DNA of 64,000 nucleotides from Flagellimonas eckloniae (lineage in GTDB: Bacteria > Bacteroidota > Bacteroidia > Flavobacteriales > Flavobacteriaceae), in the NCBI RefSeq assembly GCF_001413955.1, contig NZ_LCTZ01000002.1, positions 992,001 to 1,056,000 on the forward strand, in the 5' to 3' direction. Within the stretch, counting starts at the first letter, position 1; each line of letters begins with the position of its first letter. This document shows positions 45,391-54,549 of this stretch, in pieces. Below the pieces are notes generated by a model that did not search any database, was not told the origin of the DNA, and saw nothing but the letters and a program-made list of their open reading frames with translations. The position numbers were made by a program, and so were the translations under genes.

Positions 45391-46143
45391 ATGAAAAAAA
45401 ATATCACATCTACTGTATTTTGTTTGCTCTTTCTTGTTTCTTGTACCCAAATTACAGCGCAAACTGCCTTGAATGCGTTGAAAATCATTCCTATTGAGCA
45501 TGCTACCACAATTCTGGAGTGGAAAGACATCACCATATATATAGACCCTGTAGGTGGGAAAAAAGCTTTTGAAAATCAAAAACTTCCCGATTTAATTTTG
45601 ATTACCGATATCCATGGAGATCATTTCAGTTTAGAGACATTGCAGGAATTGAATACCGAAAAAGCTAAAATTATGGTTCCCCAGGCCGTTGCGGACAAAA
45701 TACCTGAGGAATTTACACCGCAAATAGACGTTTTGAACAACGGGGATTCCAAAGAGCGTTATGGAATTACAGTTGAAGCCATTCCTATGTATAATTTAAG
45801 GGAGGAGGCCTTAAAATTTCATTCCAAAGGAAGAGGTAACGGGTATGTACTTAATATTGATGGACAACGTATCTACTTTTCTGGAGATACGGAAGGCATA
45901 CCTGAAATGCGTGCCTTACCAAATATTGACAAAGCTTTTATCTGCATGAACCTTCCATACACCATGACGGAAGAAAGTGCAGCCGATGCGGTTTTAGCGT
46001 TTAAGCCCAAAGAAATATACCCATATCACTATCGAGGAAGGCCCAATGTAAGCAATGTGAACAAGTTCAAAGAAATTGTAAACAAGGGCAACCCTGACAT
46101 AAAGGTGATCCAACTGGATTGGTATCCAAATAATGATTTTTGA
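45391..46143 (+). CDS. MBL-fold metal-dependent hydrolase, exported
   Basis: A 250-residue protein with an N-terminal signal that may be a lipoprotein signal (LFLVSC, Cys about 18). The metallo-beta-lactamase fold shows ITDIHGDHFS (HxxDH-type, a reduced HxHxDH), a later metal ligand region YFSGDTEG and a C-terminal YPYHYRGRP histidine. This matches the UlaG/UPF0173-like branch (beta-lactamase-fold hydrolases), for which substrates vary. The first His of HxHxDH appears replaced (DIHGDH), as in other UlaG-like proteins. No operon partner is clear. Confidence 0.85.
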   Translation: MKKNITSTVFCLLFLVSCTQITAQTALNALKIIPIEHATTILEWKDITIYIDPVGGKKAFENQKLPDLILITDIHGDHFSLETLQELNTEKAKIMVPQAVADKIPEEFTPQIDVLNNGDSKERYGITVEAIPMYNLREEALKFHSKGRGNGYVLNIDGQRIYFSGDTEGIPEMRALPNIDKAFICMNLPYTMTEESAADAVLAFKPKEIYPYHYRGRPNVSNVNKFKEIVNKGNPDIKVIQLDWYPNNDF

Positions 46144-46208
46144 TTTTATGAAATATTGATGGATTATTATCGTTTATGTAATTGATTCAACCAAATCAAT
46201 ACTTAGCC

Positions 46209-46889
46209 ATGATACCCAAATCATATACATTAACCGTATTTGCATTATTCCTTATTGTAAATATTTCATTTTCAAATCAGTGCGATAATTTTTACGCCAA
46301 GGTGACTTATGGCCTAAGCCATACTAAGAAGGCATTGAGTGCAACCAATTTTGAACATCAAATGTACTATGCAGAAAGAGCATTGACTGCACTTGAGAAA
46401 TCAAAAGCGTATATGTCCGAATGTGGATGCGAAAAATCTGAGGACAAAACCTTGGATGCCATTGAAAGTTTGAACAAGGCCATTGAACCCGTTGATTGGG
46501 ATGCAGGGCGCTATTTTTCTAAAAAGTCAATGGGCATCATCAATGAATTAATTACCATTTTAGATGAATGTACTTTAGGTACCCCCGTTGTTGTGGAAGA
46601 TAGTGCCAATAGTACCATTGAGAATGAGGCCTATGTGGATTCTGATGAAGCTAATCAGGAATCCATGGAATTAGAGATGGTAAAAGTTTTTGATAAGCAT
46701 GCACAGGACAAACTGAAATCTACCAAAAAAGCCATAGAACAACTGGTAGTATTCTCAAAGTCCTTTGACCATAGCACATCCGACAAGGATAATGACTCAA
46801 ATAGCCTAGTATCCCATCAAAAAGCATACTTGCAAGAAGCTAAAGAATTACTTGAAAAAGGATTAAAAGCACTTGAAGAAGAAAATTAG
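46209..46889 (+). CDS. Secreted helical protein of unknown function
   Basis: A 226-residue protein from the ATG at 46209, which opens a signal peptide (MIPKSYTLTVFALFLIVNISFS); an upstream TTG at 46182 is less likely. The mature part is helical: a Cys-containing region (FSNQCDNFYAKVTYGLSHTKKAL, then MSECGCEKSEDKTLDAIE, and DECTLG) of about 100 residues, an acidic Glu/Ser linker, and a C-terminal helix rich in Lys/Glu. Four Cys could form disulfides. It lies about 65 bases after the MBL gene and converges on ettA with 6 bases between. Family not recognised. Confidence 0.72.
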   Translation: MIPKSYTLTVFALFLIVNISFSNQCDNFYAKVTYGLSHTKKALSATNFEHQMYYAERALTALEKSKAYMSECGCEKSEDKTLDAIESLNKAIEPVDWDAGRYFSKKSMGIINELITILDECTLGTPVVVEDSANSTIENEAYVDSDEANQESMELEMVKVFDKHAQDKLKSTKKAIEQLVVFSKSFDHSTSDKDNDSNSLVSHQKAYLQEAKELLEKGLKALEEEN

Positions 46890-46895
46890 TTCGGA

Positions 46896-48587
46896 CTAAC
46901 GAATCAATTTTTTGTACTTAATACGCTTGGGCATGATATCCGTTCCCAGGCGTTTCTTTTTGTTTTCCTCATAATCCGAGAAAGAGCCTTCAAAGAAATA
47001 CACTTGTGAATCACCTTCAAATGCAAGGATATGTGTGCAGATACGGTCTAAGAACCATCTATCGTGAGATATGATAACCGCACAACCTGCAAAGTTTTCC
47101 AAGCCTTCTTCCAACGCACGTAATGTATTTACATCCAGATCGTTTGTAGGTTCATCCAGAAGTAAAACATTTCCTTCTTCTTTTAAGGTCATAGCCAGAT
47201 GCAGGCGGTTGCGTTCCCCACCAGAAAGCATATTTACTTTCTTGTTTTGTTCACTTCCAGAAAAATTAAAGCGGCTAAGGTATGCTCTCGAATTTACCTG
47301 CTTCCCTCCCATCATTACCAATTCCTGTCCGTCACTGAAATTCTCCCAAATGGTTTTATTTGGATCTATATTGGAATGGCTTTGGTCCACATAGGCCAAC
47401 TTGGCGGTATCCCCAACAACAAACTCACCTTTATCCGGGGTTTCTTCACCCATAATCATTCTAAAAATAGTGGTCTTACCAGCACCGTTAGGGCCAATAA
47501 TACCAACAATGCCTGCTTGGGGAAGATTGAAGCTTAAATCCTCGTATAATAATTTATCCCCATATGCCTTACTTACACCCTTGGATTCAATTACATTGGT
47601 CCCCAACCGTGGTCCATTTGGAATGTATATCTCCAATTTTTCTTCTAACTGCTTCTGATCTTGACTTAAAAGCTTGTCATAATTCTTTAAACGAGCCTTT
47701 TGCTTGGTCTGTCTTCCTTTGGCCCCTTGACGTACCCACTCCAATTCCCTTTCCAAGGTTTTTTGGCGTTTGGAAGCTTGTTTACTTTCCTGCGCCAGTC
47801 GTTTGGATTTTTGGTCCAGCCAACTGGAATAATTTCCTTTCCAAGGAATCCCTTCTCCCCTGTCCAACTCCAAAATCCACCCCGCAACGTTATCCAGAAA
47901 ATAACGGTCGTGCGTTACTGCGATAACAGTTCCTTTGTATTGCGCTAAATGGTGTTCCAACCAATGCACGGACTCGGCATCTAAATGGTTAGTTGGCTCA
48001 TCCAACAATAATACATCTGGTTCTTGAAGCAACAATCGGCACAAGGCCACCCTTCTTTTTTCACCTCCGGATAGTACTCCAATCTTCTTATCAGATTCTG
48101 GTGTGCGTAGGGCATCCATTGCAATTTCCAGCTTAGTATCCAATTCCCACGCATTGGAAGCATCAATTTTATCCTGAAGTGCGGCTTGTTTGTCCATCAA
48201 CTTCTGCATTTTATCTGCATCCTCATAAACCTCGGGCAAACCAAACATGTCATTGATTTTATTGTACTCGTCAAGTACAGCAACAGTCTCTGCAACACCT
48301 TCTTTTACGATTTCAAGAACTGTCTTTTCATCATCCAACTGAGGTTCCTGTTCCAAATAACCCACCGAATAGCCTGGAGAGAAGACTACATCACCTTGAT
48401 AGTTTTTATCGACTCCCGCAATTATTTTCAATAAGGTTGATTTACCGGAACCGTTTAGCCCTAAAATTCCAATTTTGGCACCATAGAAAAAGCTTAGGTA
48501 GATATTTTTTAAAACAGGTGTGTTGGCCGTTTTAAAGGTCTTGGTGACCCCGGACATTGAAAAAATGACCTTCTTGTCGTCTGACAT
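46896..48587 (-). CDS. ettA: Energy-dependent translational throttle protein EttA
   Basis: A 563-residue ABC-F ATPase that binds the ribosomal E site and gates the first elongation step according to the ATP/ADP ratio. Visible: Walker A GLNGSGKST (about residues 43-51), signature LSGGEKRR, Walker B LLLDEPTNHLD, the ABC-F linker with QGAKGRQTKQKARLKNYDKL, a second Walker A GPNGAGKTT, and LSGGERNRLHLA with LLLDEPTNDLD. Length and the linker fit EttA better than Uup or YbiT. It ends 6 bases from the convergent secreted-protein gene. Confidence 0.95.
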   Translation of the reverse strand: MSDDKKVIFSMSGVTKTFKTANTPVLKNIYLSFFYGAKIGILGLNGSGKSTLLKIIAGVDKNYQGDVVFSPGYSVGYLEQEPQLDDEKTVLEIVKEGVAETVAVLDEYNKINDMFGLPEVYEDADKMQKLMDKQAALQDKIDASNAWELDTKLEIAMDALRTPESDKKIGVLSGGEKRRVALCRLLLQEPDVLLLDEPTNHLDAESVHWLEHHLAQYKGTVIAVTHDRYFLDNVAGWILELDRGEGIPWKGNYSSWLDQKSKRLAQESKQASKRQKTLERELEWVRQGAKGRQTKQKARLKNYDKLLSQDQKQLEEKLEIYIPNGPRLGTNVIESKGVSKAYGDKLLYEDLSFNLPQAGIVGIIGPNGAGKTTIFRMIMGEETPDKGEFVVGDTAKLAYVDQSHSNIDPNKTIWENFSDGQELVMMGGKQVNSRAYLSRFNFSGSEQNKKVNMLSGGERNRLHLAMTLKEEGNVLLLDEPTNDLDVNTLRALEEGLENFAGCAVIISHDRWFLDRICTHILAFEGDSQVYFFEGSFSDYEENKKKRLGTDIMPKRIKYKKLIR

Positions 48588-48618
48588 TTGATTGTTTTTT
48601 AATTAAGAAAATGGAAAG

Positions 48619-48801
48619 CTAAACCCTACCCTTAAGTGCATTAAAAACCCAGGCAATTGCCAAAAATCCAACACCTACAGCTGCAAAACCCCATCCGGCA
48701 ATATCATCATACTTAAAAGCACCAAGCGCTATCATGCCAATACCCACAAAAATCATGATAAATGTGGCCCATGCCAGCACTGTATTTTTATTCATTCCCA
48801 T
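48619..48801 (-). CDS. CAL67264-type small membrane protein
   Basis: A 60-residue protein with two membrane helices (about 9-28 and 35-55) and the family look of the flavobacterial CAL67264 membrane protein (NKNTVLAWATFIMIFVGIGM, AAVGVGFLAIAWVFNAL). The ATG two codons in (48795) is an equally good start. Function unknown. It lies 31 bases upstream of ettA on the same strand and may share its transcript. Confidence 0.8.
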   Translation of the reverse strand: MGMNKNTVLAWATFIMIFVGIGMIALGAFKYDDIAGWGFAAVGVGFLAIAWVFNALKGRV

Positions 48802-48867
48802 ATATATCGTTCAGTAGAAAATCAAATATCGTAAAAATTGATAAAATCTTATTATCTATTGGGATGT

Positions 48868-49851
48868 TTATAGTTCAAAGGGAAATTTTATGCCTGCTTT
48901 CCCACGTACTGCATCCAATAATTCTGATAAATCCAAACTGTTTTGATGCGACCATAAATCACTTTGCAGTTTTTTCGCCTTTAAACATTTATGCACCTCT
49001 TCAATTTCATATACAAATCCATTCCCTTTGATAGGAAGTTCAAATATTTTGGTTTCCCCATCTTTTTCCATAGAACAGCTATTCGCCTCATGCCATCTGG
49101 GATGAACAAACAATTCTCCATCGCTACCAGAAATTTCTGCCTCCATTTTCGATTTGCTTGTCAGTCCGCTATACAATATGGCCTGTGCATTTGAATATTG
49201 AAAAATCATTGAAGTCTGTAGTTCAGTTCCATTCTCGTGAAAATTTGAAAATGCACTGATTTCTTTTGGCATGCCCAATATCAAATACGATAGGAAAATA
49301 GGGTAAATTCCTATGTCCAATAATGATCCAGAGGCCAAATTAGGGTTCAATAGCCTTGAATCCAGCCCCCTATCCAAACCATAAAAGGCAAAATCTGCAT
49401 GCAAATACGATATCTCGCCTATACCTCCATCATCAATAATATTTTTTATTTTTTGAATTGATGGATTAAATCTGGACCATAGACCTTCCATTAAGAAAAC
49501 TCCATTTTTCTTTGCAGCTTCAATCAATTCCAATACTTCAGCTCTGTTAACTCCCAAAGGCTTTTCACAAAGTACATGTTTCCCAGATTCCATAGCCTTA
49601 ATGGCCAAATCCTTATGAAAATTATGGGGAGTGGCTATGTAAACAATATCCACCTTGTCTGAAACAAAAAGCTCGTCATAGTTGCCAAATACATTTGTGA
49701 TGTTGAACTCATCAGCAAACTTTTGAGCATTAGGTAAAGTTCTTGATGCAACGGCAGAAATTTCGGCATCTTCCATAAGCTGCAGATCCGATGTAAACTT
49801 TCTGGCGATATTTCCCGGGCCTATGATGCCCCATCTAGTTTTACTTTCCAT
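48868..49851 (-). CDS. Gfo/Idh/MocA family oxidoreductase
   Basis: A 327-residue NAD(P)-dependent oxidoreductase. The Rossmann motif WGIIGPGNIARKF is at about residues 7-19, and CEKPLGVNRAEVLELIEAAK carries the catalytic EKP Lys. The C-terminal half has the usual beta-sheet dimer domain. Such enzymes act on sugars, inositols, trans-dihydrodiols or related alcohols; the LMEGLWSRFNPSIQKI stretch resembles the dihydrodiol-dehydrogenase/D-xylose-dehydrogenase-like subgroup. No pathway genes are adjacent, so the substrate is open. Divergent from the carboxylase gene. Confidence 0.92.
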   Translation of the reverse strand: MESKTRWGIIGPGNIARKFTSDLQLMEDAEISAVASRTLPNAQKFADEFNITNVFGNYDELFVSDKVDIVYIATPHNFHKDLAIKAMESGKHVLCEKPLGVNRAEVLELIEAAKKNGVFLMEGLWSRFNPSIQKIKNIIDDGGIGEISYLHADFAFYGLDRGLDSRLLNPNLASGSLLDIGIYPIFLSYLILGMPKEISAFSNFHENGTELQTSMIFQYSNAQAILYSGLTSKSKMEAEISGSDGELFVHPRWHEANSCSMEKDGETKIFELPIKGNGFVYEIEEVHKCLKAKKLQSDLWSHQNSLDLSELLDAVRGKAGIKFPFEL

Positions 49852-49918
49852 AAGAAATCAAAAGTAATGATTATAACTCCTTATCTTTATCCAACAAGAT
49901 GAAATTGGGTTACAAGCT

Positions 49919-51547
49919 ATGGATATTAACTTCAATAAGAACGAAGACCACAATAAATTAAAACTTTCTGAGCTGCGCAAAAAACTGACCGAGGTAAAGC
50001 TTGGAGGTGGTAAAAAACGGATTGAAAAGCATCATTCCAAAGGAAAAATGACAGCACGTGAGCGTATCGATTATCTTTTGGATTCCGATACAGATGTCAT
50101 TGAAATTGGGGCATTTGCGGGGGATGGCATGTACGAAGAACACGGAGGGTGCCCTTCAGCCGGAGTTATTGTGAAAATTGGATATGTCCAGGGTAAACAA
50201 TGTGTTGTTGTTGGCAATGATGCTACCGTAAAAGCAGGTGCATGGTTTCCCATAACCGGAAAGAAAAATTTGAGAGCACAGGAAATTTCCATTGAAAACA
50301 AACTCCCCATGATTTATCTGGTAGATAGCGCAGGTGTCTATCTGCCTATGCAAGATGAAATCTTTCCAGATAAAGAACATTTTGGCCGAATTTTCAGGAA
50401 CAATGCCATCATGAGTAGTATGGGAATTACTCAAATTTCCGCTGTTATGGGTAGCTGCGTTGCAGGTGGGGCCTATTTGCCCATAATGAGCGATGAGGCT
50501 TTAATTGTTGATAAAACCGGAAGCATTTTTCTAGCCGGTAGTTATTTGGTCAAGGCCGCTATTGGGGAAAGTATCGATAATGAAACCTTGGGCGGTGCTA
50601 CTACGCATTCCGAAATTAGCGGTGTAATTGATTATAAGACCAAAGATGATAAGGATGCCTTGGATAAGATAAAAAACATTGTAGGTAAAATTGGAGATTT
50701 TGACAAAGCGGGTTTCAATCGTATTGAAACAAAAAATCCAATAGAAAACCAAGAAGATATTTACGGTATTCTTCCTGCTTCGAGGAGCGACCAATACGAT
50801 ATGTTGGAGGTTATTAAACGCTTGGTTGATAATTCTGAATTTGAGCAATACAAAGAAGGCTTTGGAAAGACCATTCTAACAGGTTATGCCCGTATTGATG
50901 GGTGGGCTGTTGGGATAGTGGCCAATCAGCGTAAAGTGGTAAAGACCAAAAAGGGAGAAATGCAGTTTGGTGGGGTAATCTATTCTGATTCTGCTGATAA
51001 AGCCACCCGTTTTATTGCCAACTGTAACCAAAAGAAAATTCCATTAGTCTTTCTACAAGATGTGACCGGTTTTATGGTGGGTAGCAAAAGTGAACATGGC
51101 GGCATTATTAAAGATGGGGCCAAAATGGTGAATGCCGTTAGTAATTCCGTGGTCCCAAAATTTACCGTAGTTATTGGAAACAGCTATGGAGCGGGAAACT
51201 ACGCCATGTGCGGTAAAGCCTATGACCCAAGGCTTATAGTAGCTTGGCCCAGTGCAGAATTGGCGGTTATGAGCGGAAATTCCGCTGCCAAGGTATTATT
51301 GCAAATAGAAAAAGCCTCGTTGGAAAAGAAAGGGGAGAAAATTACTGCAGAAAAGGAGAAGGCCTTGTTCAACCGAATAAAAAACAGGTATGATAATCAG
51401 GTTTCACCCTATTATGCAGCTTCCAGGCTTTGGACGGATGCCATTATTGACCCACTAGAGACGCGAAAATGGATATCCATGGGAATTGAAGCCGCGAACC
51501 ATGCACCCATTGAGAAGCCTTTTAATATGGGGGTTTTGCAGGTTTAA
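49919..51547 (+). CDS. Acyl-CoA carboxylase beta subunit (carboxyltransferase)
   Basis: A 542-residue carboxyltransferase subunit that moves CO2 from carboxybiotin to an acyl-CoA. Visible: KMTARERIDYLLDSDT, VVGNDATVKAGAW, the oxyanion region GSCVAGGAYLPIMSDEALIVDKTGSIFLAG, GGATTHSEISGVIDYKTKDD, and VVIGNSYGAGNYAMCGKAYDPRLIVAWPSAE. Length and the GGAxxHxxxSGVxD motif fit the methylcrotonyl-CoA carboxylase branch better than propionyl-CoA carboxylase, so leucine degradation is likely (inference). The biotin-carrying alpha subunit is not in the window. Confidence 0.92.
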   Translation: MDINFNKNEDHNKLKLSELRKKLTEVKLGGGKKRIEKHHSKGKMTARERIDYLLDSDTDVIEIGAFAGDGMYEEHGGCPSAGVIVKIGYVQGKQCVVVGNDATVKAGAWFPITGKKNLRAQEISIENKLPMIYLVDSAGVYLPMQDEIFPDKEHFGRIFRNNAIMSSMGITQISAVMGSCVAGGAYLPIMSDEALIVDKTGSIFLAGSYLVKAAIGESIDNETLGGATTHSEISGVIDYKTKDDKDALDKIKNIVGKIGDFDKAGFNRIETKNPIENQEDIYGILPASRSDQYDMLEVIKRLVDNSEFEQYKEGFGKTILTGYARIDGWAVGIVANQRKVVKTKKGEMQFGGVIYSDSADKATRFIANCNQKKIPLVFLQDVTGFMVGSKSEHGGIIKDGAKMVNAVSNSVVPKFTVVIGNSYGAGNYAMCGKAYDPRLIVAWPSAELAVMSGNSAAKVLLQIEKASLEKKGEKITAEKEKALFNRIKNRYDNQVSPYYAASRLWTDAIIDPLETRKWISMGIEAANHAPIEKPFNMGVLQV

Positions 51548-51555
51548 AGTAACCT

Positions 51556-52701
51556 TCATTTAGCTTCCCTGTAAAGATTTGCATTTAGTGTTGGTTTATT
51601 CCCCACTTGTTTATATGCTTGTTTAAATCCATCTTTGAAAAAATGGAGGGTGTCATTTCTATTGGCTTCAATTTTATATCTCCCATTTGCATCAGTTACA
51701 ACTACAGCTTTGGTATTGGTATTACTTACTTTCACATTGGCCACCGGCCTTCCCATTTCCAATACAAATCCAGTTATATAACTTTTTTTGGACTCTGACC
51801 TTTTGGCTTTATTTTCAACTCTCTGATACTTACCATCTTCAACAAATAGATCTGAACTTATATGGTAAGCCATGGAATGACTGAGTCTCTCCCATTGGCC
51901 CATGCTCGTATACCTTCTAAAAGATCCGGGTGTATTTAAAGTTCCTGCCAACATCAGTTCTATATCGCCCTCTCCAAAGACTTCTAATAACTCTAGAGAT
52001 GCTATAAAATCATTCTCTGTGTAAATATTAAAAGATTCTAGGTGGATTTTAGCAATTTTGGTGTTCTTTGTAATGGTAAAAAGGATATTTTTTCTAGACT
52101 TATTCAAATTTACACCAGGCTTACCTCCCTTTTTTCTATTGACGTCATAGAAATTTATCCTTACTAAAAGGCTGTCCAAATTTGTGTGCCAAACCTCAAA
52201 TTCAAATGTCTTTAGCTTTCGTAGACCTTTTTTCGCCTTGATACGAGTGGCAAGTTCAGCACCAAGACTAGTACCTTCCTTCCAATATCCAAAAATATTG
52301 TTACCATAATTCCTATACCCAATCTCATCATTAAAAAACCTCCCATTGGCATCAGTCAGTAATATCCCTTCCAATGCATGAACATATGGCTTCATCAAAA
52401 TCCTAGGATAGCCGTTGAATATCATTTCGGCTGATTCCACATGTATTTCCTTCGTCTCGTAGCCAAGGCAAGAAAATTGAATTTTTTTACCCTTAAAGTC
52501 CACAGGATTCATTTCTAAATGAAATATTCCTTCTTCATTACTCACAGTACCTAGACGATCTTCAACAATCGCAATATTTACATATGGAATGGGTTCCTTA
52601 GTATTGGCATCTAGTATAATACCTTTATAATCTTTTTGTGCAAATCCACTAAGTGATATAAAAAGACCAACTAGAAAGAAACGGGTATATTTTATAGTCA
52701 T
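51556..52701 (-). CDS. Carboxypeptidase-like regulatory domain protein
   Basis: A 381-residue exported protein from the ATG at 52701, one base after the stop of the upstream gene; signal peptide about 1-22 (ISLSGFAQ). An N-terminal carboxypeptidase-regulatory-like beta domain (about 23-105, KGIILDANTKEPIPYVNIAIV), a middle of unknown fold, and a second such domain at the C-terminus (about 305-375, YITGFVLEMGRPVANVKVSN). The first start (52725) would add 8 residues overlapping the upstream gene. It belongs to an operon with the plug/TPR protein; a surface or receptor-associated role is inferred. Confidence 0.8.
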   Translation of the reverse strand: MTIKYTRFFLVGLFISLSGFAQKDYKGIILDANTKEPIPYVNIAIVEDRLGTVSNEEGIFHLEMNPVDFKGKKIQFSCLGYETKEIHVESAEMIFNGYPRILMKPYVHALEGILLTDANGRFFNDEIGYRNYGNNIFGYWKEGTSLGAELATRIKAKKGLRKLKTFEFEVWHTNLDSLLVRINFYDVNRKKGGKPGVNLNKSRKNILFTITKNTKIAKIHLESFNIYTENDFIASLELLEVFGEGDIELMLAGTLNTPGSFRRYTSMGQWERLSHSMAYHISSDLFVEDGKYQRVENKAKRSESKKSYITGFVLEMGRPVANVKVSNTNTKAVVVTDANGRYKIEANRNDTLHFFKDGFKQAYKQVGNKPTLNANLYREAK

Positions 52702-52702
52702 T

Positions 52703-54475
52703 TTATTGCATAACCAGCGTTTCATTGTTTTTTACTCTAATTAATTCCTTGGTCTTATTTTTTATGAATAGTTTAAAAGTCTGTACCTCTCTTCTTTGAT
52801 TTTTTTCTCCGTAATTATGAAACAATGTTACTTTAAGATAGCTTGGAGTCAAACTTTTATTTCCTAAATAAGTAGCATATATCGTCCAGTCATCAGTTGT
52901 GGAACTCTCCAAAAAACGTTCAAAAATACTGTATCCATAATCTTTTGAGCGTAGCACCTTATCCGCATTATCGGCTATGTTATGCGTAAACTTGCTAAAA
53001 TGTTTTTTAGCATTGATAAAACTTATTTCAAATTCAGCTTCACTATCACTCCACTCAAAGGTCACTCTTGTTTTTCCCCTTAGATTATTTTCTATATCAT
53101 CTACCATGGCATTATCGATATCATTTAAAAAAATAAGGTTTTCGTAATCCCTTTTAATAATAGGTGAAAAGCCAAGAACATCGGCTTGCATAAATCCTTC
53201 TGTCAGTAAATAGTCATATCGTGCATAAATGGAAATTGCCTTTTCTGGCTCATTTGTATTTAAATAGCTATTGGCCATATCATAATAGCTTTGGGTATAG
53301 TTTGGCCTTAGAATGAATACTTCTTTATAAATTCTGTTGGACATTTTGAATCTATTTTGACCATCGTAGATATACGCCAAGGCTTTTAGATGCACTGGAT
53401 TGTCCTGAAATCTAAAAATATTGTCATTAATAATTGTATCGGCATATTCTTTCTCATTCCAATTATCATGGAAATAACGATAGGCATCCAAAAAAAAGAA
53501 TGCAGATCCCGAATGACGGTCTTTTAGTTTGTCATAAACTTTTTTAGCTTGTTCGTAGGACGATGATGCATGGAGTTCCTTTAAATAGTTTGGCCAATTT
53601 GTACGAACTTGTTCTTTATCCAATACCGAAAATATCATTTTTGAGTCCTTTAAAACAACATTGCCTTTGTTAAGGCCGATAGGGATGGAATGTATTGTGT
53701 TGATGATTATTACAGCACTAGCTCCAAGAACACTATAAAAGCTTGCATTTGACCTTCCATTGATAAATGCTATACGTTCTATATCAGTAGAGAACAACCA
53801 TGTTGGTGCTTCGCGGAATATCTGCCCATCGACATCAAAAATTACACCATTGGGGTTGTCACCTATAGCGTCAGAAACAAATCCATTGGAATTTCCAAAA
53901 CCAATACCTCTTCTAGTAGTTACAATAGCTCCTCTGGCGCAATCGCCTTGTACAATCAAGTTAGGGAACCTTGATTCCAATAAACTTAAAAAACACGTTC
54001 CGCTAAGACCCAATCGTTTTCCAGATATTACTTGAATATTGACAGGTGACACAGATGCATCCATGTAACCGTATCTCGTATAAATGATTTTATCATTTTT
54101 TAAATACTGGCTTTCCAAATACTTTTCAGGTGACCTTTTCTTTAAATCTTCAACTAGTACCACCTCATCCAATTGGGTTGCATTGTATTGCATGGCAAGA
54201 TTTAAAACCCTAGTAACATCTTCAACCCTTATTATCACTGTCTTCATGGCAGTTTCAGTGTATTCTAAAACTTCACCCTTATTTGCAATTATGGTATACT
54301 TCCCATTTTTATCAGTAATAGACGACAGGCCCGTATCTAAATTTTTAATAATCACCTCTGATAACGGTTTCTCCCCAACGGTTATTTTGCCTGTTATTTT
54401 TCTCTCTTGTGAAAAACTAAGGGAAAAAGTAAGGAAAGAAAATAAGAATATGGCTAGTGTCCTCATCCGATTCAA
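52703..54475 (-). CDS. Plug-like and TPR-containing exported protein without barrel
   Basis: A 590-residue exported protein: signal peptide (about 1-22), carboxypeptidase-regulatory-like domain (about 25-100), a TonB-plug-like region (about 105-270, with VVLVEDLKKRSPE and INGRSNASFYSVLGASAVIIINT), then TPR-like helices (about 295-430) and a C-terminal region of unknown fold. No outer-membrane barrel follows the plug, which is unusual. One base separates it from the next carboxypeptidase-regulatory-like gene, so they are one operon. Inference: periplasmic or lipid-anchored partner of a surface complex. Confidence 0.75.
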   Translation of the reverse strand: MNRMRTLAIFLFSFLTFSLSFSQERKITGKITVGEKPLSEVIIKNLDTGLSSITDKNGKYTIIANKGEVLEYTETAMKTVIIRVEDVTRVLNLAMQYNATQLDEVVLVEDLKKRSPEKYLESQYLKNDKIIYTRYGYMDASVSPVNIQVISGKRLGLSGTCFLSLLESRFPNLIVQGDCARGAIVTTRRGIGFGNSNGFVSDAIGDNPNGVIFDVDGQIFREAPTWLFSTDIERIAFINGRSNASFYSVLGASAVIIINTIHSIPIGLNKGNVVLKDSKMIFSVLDKEQVRTNWPNYLKELHASSSYEQAKKVYDKLKDRHSGSAFFFLDAYRYFHDNWNEKEYADTIINDNIFRFQDNPVHLKALAYIYDGQNRFKMSNRIYKEVFILRPNYTQSYYDMANSYLNTNEPEKAISIYARYDYLLTEGFMQADVLGFSPIIKRDYENLIFLNDIDNAMVDDIENNLRGKTRVTFEWSDSEAEFEISFINAKKHFSKFTHNIADNADKVLRSKDYGYSIFERFLESSTTDDWTIYATYLGNKSLTPSYLKVTLFHNYGEKNQRREVQTFKLFIKNKTKELIRVKNNETLVMQ

Positions 54476-54549
54476 TTTAAATTTATATGAATTATTTGCT
54501 TAGCTATCAACAACTTAAATTTACTTTAAAAGCTAATAAAAACATATTT

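Noticed and set aside
47564..47926. 120-codon plus-strand frame opposite ettA
   Set aside because: Entirely inside a strongly conserved ABC-F gene; no domain or start signal.
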